This document shows positions 7,319-14,662 of a DNA stretch of 64,000 bases, piece by piece. The position numbers and the translations under genes are program-made. Under the pieces are notes generated by a model, which had not been told where the DNA came from, ran no database searches, and saw only the letters and a program-made list of their open reading frames with translations. The DNA lies in assembly GCA_023410575.1 (NCBI GenBank), contig JAEYPP010000054.1, positions 3,254 through 67,253 on the forward strand, in the 5' to 3' direction. This DNA is from Bacillota bacterium (GTDB lineage: Bacteria; Bacillota; Clostridia; Lachnospirales; Lachnospiraceae). Positions within the stretch are counted from its first letter, which is position 1. Each line of letters opens with the position of its first letter.

Positions 7319-8710
7319 CTATGCTTTATGTCCACCAATTTGGTTGTTGCGTTCCATTGTTGTTGCACCTTCCTCTAAATTCACTCCTTTTAGAATTGCA
7401 TTCTTTCCAAACTTCTTCTTAATGTTAAGCATTGCTTCCTGTAGCTTACGCTCTTTCGCTAATTCGACTGGATTCGTAAACAAATCAAACTGTTCAAAAC
7501 CCTCTTCTACAAGATTGTTTGCACTTAGAGTAACACGTCGCACCATAAGGTCTTTTGAAACAATATTGTCATATAGATTTAGGACTGCTGCAATAATCTT
7601 CTTTGTGCTATTACTAGATGTACCAAGGCTTGCAGTTCCGTGAGCTGATTTTGGTACTTCTCTTCCATAACGATCACGCGTAATCACACCTTTATAGTTC
7701 CCTTCATCAACAGTACACCGATCATAACCTATGGTAAGAGTTAAGCTATCAGTTGCCATCTTCTTATCAACAAGGTCAAGTACTAGCAAATCTGTCATCT
7801 CTTGCACAATAATTCTTGCTTTCGAAAAATCATAAGGGTATTGTAAAACTTGCCCAGAGGAAATGCTGTTCGTAGATGGTTGATACGATTTTATCTCTTT
7901 CATCCCACATGGCTCATATCCCCAAGCATGGTCAATTAATAATTCTGCATCAATACCTAGCATCTGGTATAGAATATCTTCTTGATGGATGGAAAGCCTT
8001 GCAACGTCTCCCATTGTATAAATACCGCTTTTTTCGAGCCTTTGAGCGATACCAGTGCCCACTCTCCAAAAATCTTTTATTGGCTTGTGACCCCACAAGA
8101 ATCTTCGGTAAGATTGTTCATCTAATTCAGCAATCCGAACGCCATCTGCATCCGCTTCTACATGCTTTGCTACAATATCCATAGCAATTTTACTTAGATA
8201 TAGATTTGTTCCAATTCCTGCTGTTGCGGTGATACCTGTTTTGGCTAATACATTACGAATCATCTCAACAGCCAATTCATGCGCTGTCATATGGTAGAGC
8301 TCTAGATAATTAGTTACATCGATAAATACCTCATCAATGCTATATACATGAATGTCCTCTGGACTCACATACTTTAAATAAATGGAATATATATTCGCTG
8401 AAACATTAATATAATGCGCCATCTGTGGTGGAGCTATTATATACTCAATCTCTTTCCCGGTTCTTTGCTTTATCTCACTTACCTTCTGAATCACCTCGAA
8501 CAACCGAGCTCTTCCAGGTATTCCATATGCCTTCAAGGATGGGGATACTGCTAAACATATTGTCTTTTCCGTACGAGTTGGATCAGCAACGACTAGATTC
8601 GTCGTTAAAGGATTTAACCCTCTCTCTACACACTCTACAGAGGCATAAAAAGATTTTAAATCAATTGCTATATACACACGATTCTCGCTTTTTGTTTGTG
8701 ATTCTTTCAT
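7319..8710 (-). CDS. Y-family DNA polymerase (UvrX/UmuC/DinB-like)
   Basis: 463 residues, the length of UvrX-type error-prone polymerases and longer than typical DinB. Visible motifs are YIAIDLKSFYASVECVERG near residue 13 (first catalytic Asp), the YSIDEVFIDVT palm motif near residue 122 (second pair of acidic residues), and a GIGTNLYLSKIAMDIVAKH helix-hairpin-helix region followed by a little-finger domain. It performs translesion synthesis past damaged template bases. AAAGGAGG precedes the ATG and the YolD partner follows after 11 bp. I looked for a LexA site in the upstream 100 bp and saw none, though two copies of the palindromic repeat family begin about 55 bp upstream, so the promoter may lie in or near that repeat. 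Confidence 0.88.
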   Translation of the reverse strand: MKESQTKSENRVYIAIDLKSFYASVECVERGLNPLTTNLVVADPTRTEKTICLAVSPSLKAYGIPGRARLFEVIQKVSEIKQRTGKEIEYIIAPPQMAHYINVSANIYSIYLKYVSPEDIHVYSIDEVFIDVTNYLELYHMTAHELAVEMIRNVLAKTGITATAGIGTNLYLSKIAMDIVAKHVEADADGVRIAELDEQSYRRFLWGHKPIKDFWRVGTGIAQRLEKSGIYTMGDVARLSIHQEDILYQMLGIDAELLIDHAWGYEPCGMKEIKSYQPSTNSISSGQVLQYPYDFSKARIIVQEMTDLLVLDLVDKKMATDSLTLTIGYDRCTVDEGNYKGVITRDRYGREVPKSAHGTASLGTSSNSTKKIIAAVLNLYDNIVSKDLMVRRVTLSANNLVEEGFEQFDLFTNPVELAKERKLQEAMLNIKKKFGKNAILKGVNLEEGATTMERNNQIGGHKA

Positions 8711-8766
8711 CCTTTCATCCTCCTTTCAAACTTTTTTCTAAGCATACCTTTTGAAAGTATCTTGCT

Positions 8767-8965
8767 CGTCATTTTGCACTTGTATAAACTTGCTATGAAT
8801 GGGAGGAGCAACATAATTCAGTAGCATACTGTATGAAGGCGTCGGTACTTAGGGTCTGTAATTTAGGCCCTTACGTACCGTTACGACTTCATTCAAGCGA
8901 GAGCGTGTTGCGGATGAATTATGTTGATCTTCTCATACTCATAACATATCTCTGTGCAAAATGAC
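8767..8965. repeat. Palindromic repeat element, family 1, copy 1
   Basis: About 199 bp bounded by inverted ends CGTCATTTTGCAC and GTGCAAAATGAC. Inside is a long imperfect palindrome: an outer arm starting ATGGGAGGAG pairs with a partner 19 of 22 positions (two of the three mismatches would be G-U in RNA), and an inner GGTAC...GTACC stem follows. An asymmetric GCGAGAGCGTGTTGCG segment is conserved in the right half. It lies upstream of the Y-family polymerase gene and is duplicated in tandem with copy 2. No ORF. Related copies are at 9008, 21061, 36706 and a fragment at 43089. Confidence 0.9.
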
Positions 8966-9007
8966 TTCAAACTTTTTTCTAAGCATACCTTTTAAAAGTA
9001 TCTTGCT

Positions 9008-9206
9008 CGTCATTTTGCACATGTATAGAACTGCTATGAATGGGAGGAGAAACATAATTCAGTAGCATACTGTATGAAGGCGTCGGTACTTAGGGCCTGT
9101 AATTTAGGCCCTTATGTACCGCTACGTCTTCATTCAAGCGAGAGCGTGTTGCGGATGAATTATGTTACTCCTCCCATTCTCCAACATCACTCTGTGCAAA
9201 ATGACG
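9008..9206. repeat. Palindromic repeat element, family 1, copy 2
   Basis: A second 199-bp copy in the same orientation, about 241 bp from copy 1. The shared unit includes 41 bp of flank (a TCAAACTTTTTTCTAAGC stretch at 8726 and 8967), so the pair arose by tandem duplication of element plus flank. The outer arms pair 21 of 22. It occupies the 8711-9361 gene-free region together with copy 1; the remaining 150 bp before scpB shows no feature I can name. Confidence 0.9.
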
Positions 9207-9361
9207 TCAGACTTTATAACAAAAACAGGGCTGCACACTATTTTCTAATGTTACAGCCCTCCTATAAAGTCTATATTCGTGATTTTCATAACCTAATTTC
9301 ATTCCATTGTGTAAATTGAGATATCACTTTATCATGTCTCGATGTTTTGATATCTAATTTC

Positions 9362-9931
9362 TTAGATATCTAACTGTAGTTGCACTTCTTCTTCCGCTTC
9401 CTGTTTAAAATCAGCAACTTTCTCAGGATTTAATACAGGTAAGTCTTCAAGAGAAGCAATTCCAAAGTTACGAAGGAAATCCTCGGTTGTACCAAATAAT
9501 ATTGGACGTCCAGGAGCATCCATACGACCAACTTCACAAACAAGATTGTATTCTACTAGTTTATTAACTGCATGATCACATTTTACACCACGAATGTGTT
9601 CAATTTGCTGTTTCGTAATTGGCTGCTTATATGCAATAATTGAAAGTGTTTCCAACAATACATCAGTTAATACATGTTTTTTGGGTACATGGGCAATCTG
9701 AATAATCGACTCGTACATACTTGCCTTTGTACAAAGCTGAAAAGAATCTTCTAGTTCTATAATCTGAATTCCTCTATCCTCTTGCTGATACATATCCATC
9801 ATATTCCGAATGATACGGCGTATGGTATCAACATCATGTCCTAAAGCAGCCGCAATTCGATCTACTTCTACCGCATCACCCATTGTAAATAATATCGCTT
9901 CAATATTAGCCATCAACGTCTTTATCTCCAT
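9362..9931 (-). CDS. scpB: Segregation and condensation protein B
   Basis: 189 residues, the usual ScpB length, with two winged-helix domains. ScpB dimers bind ScpA and form the non-SMC part of the bacterial condensin that loads at the origin and organises and separates chromosomes. Diagnostic segments are IEAILFTMGDAVEVDRIA at the N-terminus, LLETLSIIAYKQPITKQQIE in the middle and GRPILFGTTEDFLRNFGI near residue 143. It lies 53 bp after scpA, the normal order, so the two are co-transcribed; SMC itself is outside the window. The C-terminal 25 residues are acidic and variable, as in homologues. Confidence 0.95.
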   Translation of the reverse strand: MEIKTLMANIEAILFTMGDAVEVDRIAAALGHDVDTIRRIIRNMMDMYQQEDRGIQIIELEDSFQLCTKASMYESIIQIAHVPKKHVLTDVLLETLSIIAYKQPITKQQIEHIRGVKCDHAVNKLVEYNLVCEVGRMDAPGRPILFGTTEDFLRNFGIASLEDLPVLNPEKVADFKQEAEEEVQLQLDI

Positions 9932-9984
9932 ATGTAGCCATACCTTTCTCTATTCTATATCATATATTTTCGTTATCTTTCAAT

Positions 9985-10764
9985 TTATTCAATTGAAAAC
10001 TCATCTACAGATGCTATGTCATTCGCAAGATAATCAATCGTAATATCCTCAAATAGTTCATCCTGATGAATCTGAATCCGTTGCATTTTCATTAACTCAA
10101 GAATTCCAAGGAAGGTTACTATAACCTCCATCTTTGTAGCCTGCAGTTCTAATAATTTACGAAAACTGAATCTACGATTCTCTAAACCATACTTTTGGAT
10201 ATCAATAATTTTTTGTGTTAAATTAACCTCTTCTTTTTCAATTTTACCAAATTTACTTCGAATCGGGTCAATCTTGTCCACTTGCTTTCTCATAACTGAC
10301 TGAAAAACCTCATGCAATTTAGCAAGTGTTAAATCTCCTAATAGTTCCTTTACATCAACTTCTTCTTTAAAGTCAATGATATCCTCAGGTACCGTATTTT
10401 CCTTAAATAAAAGAAGCTCAGCATCCATCTGCTTGTCCTTTAATTCATATGAGATATACTTATACATCTTGTATTCCAAAAGACGTTGTACCAATTCAGT
10501 ACGTGGATCTAGTTGTTCCTCTTCTTCCTTTTTCTCTATTGGAAGAAGCATCTGAGATTTAATACGAAGTAATGTTGCTGCCATTACAAGGAACTCACTT
10601 ATAATCTCTAGGTTTTTTTCCTCCATTGCATGAATATACTCCATATACTGCTCCGTGATTTCCACAATTGGTATATCATATATATTAATTTTATTTTTAT
10701 CAATCAAGTGTAATAAAAGATCAAGTGGTCCTTCAAATGCCTCTAACTTTACTGGTATTCCCAT
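9985..10764 (-). CDS. scpA: Segregation and condensation protein A (kleisin)
   Basis: 259 residues. The N-terminus GIPVKLEAFEGPLDLLLHLIDKNKINIYDIPI is the classic ScpA signature (given here only to show its span, residues 2-33 in parts), and the C-terminal winged helix (VTFLGILELMKMQRIQIHQDELFEDI) is the part that touches the SMC head. ScpA bridges the two SMC heads and carries ScpB. It starts 20 bp after the membrane protein gene encoded upstream and leads directly into scpB. Finding an S2P-like gene just before scpA is a common Firmicute arrangement and helps identify that neighbour. Confidence 0.95.
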   Translation of the reverse strand: MGIPVKLEAFEGPLDLLLHLIDKNKINIYDIPIVEITEQYMEYIHAMEEKNLEIISEFLVMAATLLRIKSQMLLPIEKKEEEEQLDPRTELVQRLLEYKMYKYISYELKDKQMDAELLLFKENTVPEDIIDFKEEVDVKELLGDLTLAKLHEVFQSVMRKQVDKIDPIRSKFGKIEKEEVNLTQKIIDIQKYGLENRRFSFRKLLELQATKMEVIVTFLGILELMKMQRIQIHQDELFEDITIDYLANDIASVDEFSIE

Positions 10765-10783
10765 AAATAATCTCTCCTAGTTT

Positions 10784-11407
10784 CTAAAAAGCGCCCACGC
10801 CTAAGAATGTTTCAAAGATAGATAAGCTTAAACTTGGTATCACTCGTAACACAACAAGTAATAACCATACCATTTTTACTAAATAATCACTTTTTAGCAA
10901 TGTAACAAATGTCATAGGTTTAGTAGAAGTCAGTATCCAAGACATATCGGTTGTTAACAAAGGAAATAAATTCGTGATTAGCATACCTACGCATATTATA
11001 GCATAAGAAGTCAAGAAATACATAAGAAATTCATAGGTAAAGGAACTGTTTTCTGGTAAAGATAGCTTTGCATTCATACCAAATCCAAAGCGCAAGGTAC
11101 CAACTACGATTAAGAATTGGAGAATTAATGATAATAGTCCAACAACACCAAGTAATTGATTTATTCTTTTTTCCTTCATCCGATAGTAACTTGGTTTTGA
11201 AAAACCAACACGGAAAATTGCGCAGAATAACAGTCCAATCGGATCGATAAAATGAATTGGGTTTACCTTTCCTTGGGCTGTTATCTGCATTTTCTTATTC
11301 TTTTTTATATATCTACGATAGATGACTACTTTGGGTGCTTCATGAAGTATCATGCAAAATATTCCACCAAGTAGTGATGCTATAAATAAAATAATTCGTT
11401 CTTGCAT
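10784..11407 (-). CDS. Site-2-protease-like (M50) membrane protein with a degenerate zinc motif
   Basis: About 207 residues from the ATG at 11407 (AGGAG 12-13 nt upstream); a GTG at 11452 would add 15 residues but overlaps the previous gene by 29 bp and lacks a clear ribosome binding site. Several membrane helices. The segment ILHEAPKVVIY corresponds by position to the HExxH motif of M50 YwhC-type proteases, but the second histidine is lysine (H-E-A-P-K). Downstream QGKVNPIHFIDPIGLL matches the second family motif (NPxxHIDPIG) including the third zinc ligand Asp, followed by VGFSKP (family WAKPV). I infer an M50 homologue that probably lacks protease activity. Its position directly before scpA matches the usual place of S2P genes in Firmicutes. 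Confidence 0.7.
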   Translation of the reverse strand: MQERIILFIASLLGGIFCMILHEAPKVVIYRRYIKKNKKMQITAQGKVNPIHFIDPIGLLFCAIFRVGFSKPSYYRMKEKRINQLLGVVGLLSLILQFLIVVGTLRFGFGMNAKLSLPENSSFTYEFLMYFLTSYAIICVGMLITNLFPLLTTDMSWILTSTKPMTFVTLLKSDYLVKMVWLLLVVLRVIPSLSLSIFETFLGVGAF

Positions 11408-11423
11408 ATCCGGATGATATCTC

Positions 11424-12296
11424 CTACTTTGTTTTTTGTTTAATTTGAACACAAATCAATTCTGGACGATTAAAAATACGAATTGGTATTGTATGTGTTC
11501 CCAAGCCTCTTGATAATAACATCACGGAATGACCCTTTTTATAAACACCTGAATCATACTTAGGAAAAATTTCATATCGTGGTGAAATAACACCTCCAAG
11601 TTTCCATAATCTCATGATTCCACCATGGTTATGACCAGAAAGAACAAAGTCTGCACCCCAATCGACATAGTTATCAAAATAATCTGGTACATGAGCTAAT
11701 AGAATCGTATAGGCCTCAGGATTCTTATGGCCGATGCAGGAGGTTAATACTTCATTTGATAATGGTTTGGCTTTCCCACCCTTGTTATAGTAATCCATAC
11801 TAAGATTTAAACCAACAATTTGTAGCATGTCATCCCCATGCTTTATTATAATCTCAGAATTGTCCAAGTAATAAACCCCTAATTCTTCTAACTTTTTTTT
11901 ATATTCAAAAAAACTATAATCGCCTTCTTGAACTCGATTCGCCCAACGCAACTCATGATTACCTGGAGAATAGTAAATGGCATACTTTTCTGCTAATTTT
12001 GTAAGCAAATCAGTTACAATATTGGATTGCTTCGTCGAATGAATCGTTACCATATCACCAGCAATTAATATAACATCTGGATTACATGCATAAATCTGCT
12101 GAAGCAATTTCTTATTATTTTTTCCAAACGTATTCAGATGAAGATCTGTTAGACATACAAACCGCATCCCTTCAAAAGACTTTGGAACAGTATCTTGTTC
12201 CATTTTATAGTGCGTTGTTGTAAGATTTTTATTTTCAAAGACTAGATAGATGATAAAACATATCATTAATAAAATCAAAGCAATAAAAACTGGCAT
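11424..12296 (-). CDS. Membrane-anchored metallophosphoesterase (YkuE-like)
   Basis: 290 residues beginning with one hydrophobic anchor (residues 2-20), so the catalytic domain faces outside or is attached to the membrane. The calcineurin-like metal-binding motifs are all visible: LTDLHLN (D-x-H) near residue 51, AGDMV (G-D), PGNHELRW (G-N-H-E) near residue 116, LLAHVPDYF (H) and LSGHNHGG (G-H-x-H) near residue 220. It uses two metal ions to hydrolyse phosphoester bonds; YkuE-type members have been proposed to act on envelope lipids or nucleotides, but the substrate here is unknown. AAAGGA lies before the ATG. It precedes the M50-like gene with little or no gap. Confidence 0.88.
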   Translation of the reverse strand: MPVFIALILLMICFIIYLVFENKNLTTTHYKMEQDTVPKSFEGMRFVCLTDLHLNTFGKNNKKLLQQIYACNPDVILIAGDMVTIHSTKQSNIVTDLLTKLAEKYAIYYSPGNHELRWANRVQEGDYSFFEYKKKLEELGVYYLDNSEIIIKHGDDMLQIVGLNLSMDYYNKGGKAKPLSNEVLTSCIGHKNPEAYTILLAHVPDYFDNYVDWGADFVLSGHNHGGIMRLWKLGGVISPRYEIFPKYDSGVYKKGHSVMLLSRGLGTHTIPIRIFNRPELICVQIKQKTK

Positions 12297-12392
12297 ATAT
12301 GATTCCTTTCTGATGAGTCTTACCCATAAGTATTCCTTAATACTATATCTTTTGCACCAACTAATGTCAATAACAAGATCACATGAAATTTT

Positions 12393-12457
12393 GAATGTGC
12401 ATCACAAAACATTCATAACCTAACTTTCTTATGAGTTTAGCTTAGTAATGCACATTC
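12393..12457. other. Long stem-loop between dacF-like and metallophosphoesterase genes
   Basis: GAATGTGCATCAC at 12393 and GTAATGCACATTC at 12445 form a 13-bp stem with one G-T pair around a 39-base loop that has its own CATAA/TTATG hairpin. On the plus strand it is followed by TAATTTTTCTT. Both flanking genes run on the minus strand, where no T-run follows, so it is not a standard terminator for them. Confidence 0.5.
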
Positions 12458-12503
12458 TAATTTTTCTTATTCATAACAAGTAAGCAGCTCTTGGCTATTC
12501 CTT

Positions 12504-13934
12504 CTAAAAATACTTATGGATTAATAAAGAAAAATAGTCTCCGTAGCCCGCTTTTTTCACTTCACAAGCAGGTACGATATTTACCTTTCCAAGCTCAGTA
12601 CCGTTGCAATAATAAACAATCTCTCCTATTGAATCTGTTATCGTTAAAGGTGCTTTTATGGAATCGTAGATTTTTACTTCTTTCGTTATATCTGCAGGTT
12701 TAATGTCCCCCATACAAAGATAAGAAAAAGGGTTTGACATCTTTCCCTTCACACTCTCTTCAACCCCCATCTTAACAGTAATATTAGGTATCTCAAGATT
12801 TTCTCCACTATCCATATATATACTGCAGTTAGCAAAACCATAATTTAATAATTTTGACGCTTCTGCAAAACGTGTTTTCGTATCTGGTGCTGCCATAATA
12901 ACAGCAATCAAATCCATATTATTTCTCCGAGCAGTTGCAGAAAGACAGTATTTTGCCAAGCCTGTCGAACCAGTCTTTAAACCAGTAATACCATTATACG
13001 ATTTGATTAACTTATTTGTATTCGTAAGTCCAAATTCTGTTTGACCTTTTCTAGTTGTATGTACAAAAGTATCCATCCAAACAGTAGCATAATTGCTGAT
13101 TTGCGGAAATCTTGTAATTAATTCACGCGACATTATCGCAACATCCATCGCACATGAATAATGGTTATCCTCATCAAGTCCATAACAATTCACAAAATTT
13201 GTATGATTCATACCAAGTTGTTTTGCTTTCTCATTCATTCGAGCTACAAATGACTCCTCAGAACCAGCAATAAACTCTCCCATGGCAACGCTAGCATCAT
13301 TCGCACTAGCAATACTAATGCATTTAATCATTGTATCAACATCTTGAGTTTCATTTGGCTCAAGATAGACTTGAGAACCACCCATACTAGCAGCATGCTC
13401 ACTTACAGGCACCATATCAGTGATCTTTATCTGACCACTTTCAAGTGCTTCAAAAATTAGTAACAAAGTCATGATTTTTGTGATTGAAGCTGGCCTTAAT
13501 TCTTGTGTTGAATTCTTTTCATAAATAATTTTCCCTGTAGAACCTTCCATTAAAACAGCAGCAACGGAGCTAACATTAAGTCCCTCAATCGTAGATTCTG
13601 AAATTGGCTCATTTGCAATTTTATTAAGATACTCATCATCAATTTCTGAAAGTACATCCTCTCCCATATCCTCATAACGCTCACTTGTTTTTTTATCCGT
13701 ATCGGGCGATGTAACAGTTTCCTTCACATTTTCCTCGGACTCAGACTCCTTCGTACTTTCCTCAGATTTTGCTTCGGGTGATGCTTGTGTTGCCTCTTTC
13801 GTGAATGATCCAGTTGTTTTTGTATTAGCAGTTCCAAGTACAATTGCAGTTTGACCATGCATAACAAGTAACACAAAAATAAAACTTATACCTAATATTT
13901 TTCTTAGAACACCCTTTTTCTTAAAAACCTCCAT
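12504..13934 (-). CDS. D-alanyl-D-alanine carboxypeptidase (penicillin-binding protein, peptidase S11)
   Basis: 476 residues. An N-terminal signal/anchor (residues 10-30) is followed by a Ser/Thr/Glu-rich linker to about residue 110, then the catalytic domain. The three active-site motifs of S11 enzymes are present: SITK (SxxK) near residue 151, SAN (SxN) near residue 212 and KTG in GLKTGSTG near residue 320. A C-terminal DacF-type domain follows and the protein ends with hydrophobic and aromatic residues (YFSLLIHKYF) that may associate with the membrane. It trims the terminal D-Ala from peptidoglycan pentapeptides. Several S11 paralogues act in sporulation, but nothing in the sequence fixes that role here. 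Transcribed on its own or with the Ig-like protein gene upstream. Confidence 0.9.
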   Translation of the reverse strand: MEVFKKKGVLRKILGISFIFVLLVMHGQTAIVLGTANTKTTGSFTKEATQASPEAKSEESTKESESEENVKETVTSPDTDKKTSERYEDMGEDVLSEIDDEYLNKIANEPISESTIEGLNVSSVAAVLMEGSTGKIIYEKNSTQELRPASITKIMTLLLIFEALESGQIKITDMVPVSEHAASMGGSQVYLEPNETQDVDTMIKCISIASANDASVAMGEFIAGSEESFVARMNEKAKQLGMNHTNFVNCYGLDEDNHYSCAMDVAIMSRELITRFPQISNYATVWMDTFVHTTRKGQTEFGLTNTNKLIKSYNGITGLKTGSTGLAKYCLSATARRNNMDLIAVIMAAPDTKTRFAEASKLLNYGFANCSIYMDSGENLEIPNITVKMGVEESVKGKMSNPFSYLCMGDIKPADITKEVKIYDSIKAPLTITDSIGEIVYYCNGTELGKVNIVPACEVKKAGYGDYFSLLIHKYF

Positions 13935-14044
13935 ACACGTTCATCCATTCATGTTAATTATTACTATTTTAGTCAAACAAGTCTAAAAATATGACAAGTA
14001 GATAAGTAAACTTTAAACAAGTAATATGCAATCTTAAAAGGAAT

Positions 14045-14608
14045 TCATGGTACCGTTACCATACACTGCATCGTCTTTCCTTTCGCTTTTGCTGTAATAG
14101 ATGCAGTTCCAGAAGCTACTGCAGTAACAGTTCCATACTTAGATACTTTCGCTACTCTTTTATTGCTACTAGAATATGACTCAAAAAACCAATTTCCTAA
14201 TACATTTAGTTTCTTGGAATCACCAATTTTTAGAGTAACCTTATTATAATTGAGTCGAATAACCTTAACACGACACACGAGTGTCTCATCTTTCACTTTT
14301 ACTTCAATAAATGCAGTTCCTGGTTGATATGCTGTCACCTGTCCAAACTCGTTCGCATATGCAACCTTAAAGTCTGTCGAGGAATAAGAAAGCCTTTGAT
14401 TAATATTTTTCACACGTAGATGAAAACGTTCCCCACTAACTAAGACAACATCATATACATTAAGATAATTCCCGAACTTAGGATAATACATCCAATAGCG
14501 AAAATATACAGATGTCCTCGGAACGATAATTTTTATTGTTAAAATTACCATTACGAGGACAAATATAAATCGAATCACACCCTTTGGCAGATGACAAATC
14601 ATTTCCAT
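14045..14608 (-). CDS. Membrane-anchored bacterial Ig-like (BIG2) domain protein
   Basis: 187 residues with one N-terminal helix (about residues 10-30) and an external part. Residues about 60-187 contain two Ig-like units: the second ends VATVTA-type strands (KYGTVTAVASGTASITAKAKGKTMQCMVTVP, quoted in parts) that are typical of BIG2 repeats, in which a core alternates Gly-Thr-Ala turns. BIG2 domains are adhesive or structural modules on surface proteins. No enzymatic motif is visible. The ribosome binding site (GGTGA) is weak. It sits between the ABC exporter genes and the D,D-carboxypeptidase gene on the same strand, so a cell-envelope role is plausible but unproven. Confidence 0.75.
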   Translation of the reverse strand: MEMICHLPKGVIRFIFVLVMVILTIKIIVPRTSVYFRYWMYYPKFGNYLNVYDVVLVSGERFHLRVKNINQRLSYSSTDFKVAYANEFGQVTAYQPGTAFIEVKVKDETLVCRVKVIRLNYNKVTLKIGDSKKLNVLGNWFFESYSSSNKRVAKVSKYGTVTAVASGTASITAKAKGKTMQCMVTVP

Positions 14609-14662
14609 GCATTCACCAATAACCTTAGCTTCTTATTCTATCTTATGAAGCGAAACTCTACG

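Noticed and set aside
8711..8766. LexA/SOS box before the Y-family polymerase
   Set aside because: No GAAC-N4-GTTC-type palindrome is present in this stretch or the neighbouring 100 bp.
8767..9206. CRISPR array
   Set aside because: Two units of about 240 bp with palindromes are not short repeats with unique spacers, and no cas genes are near.
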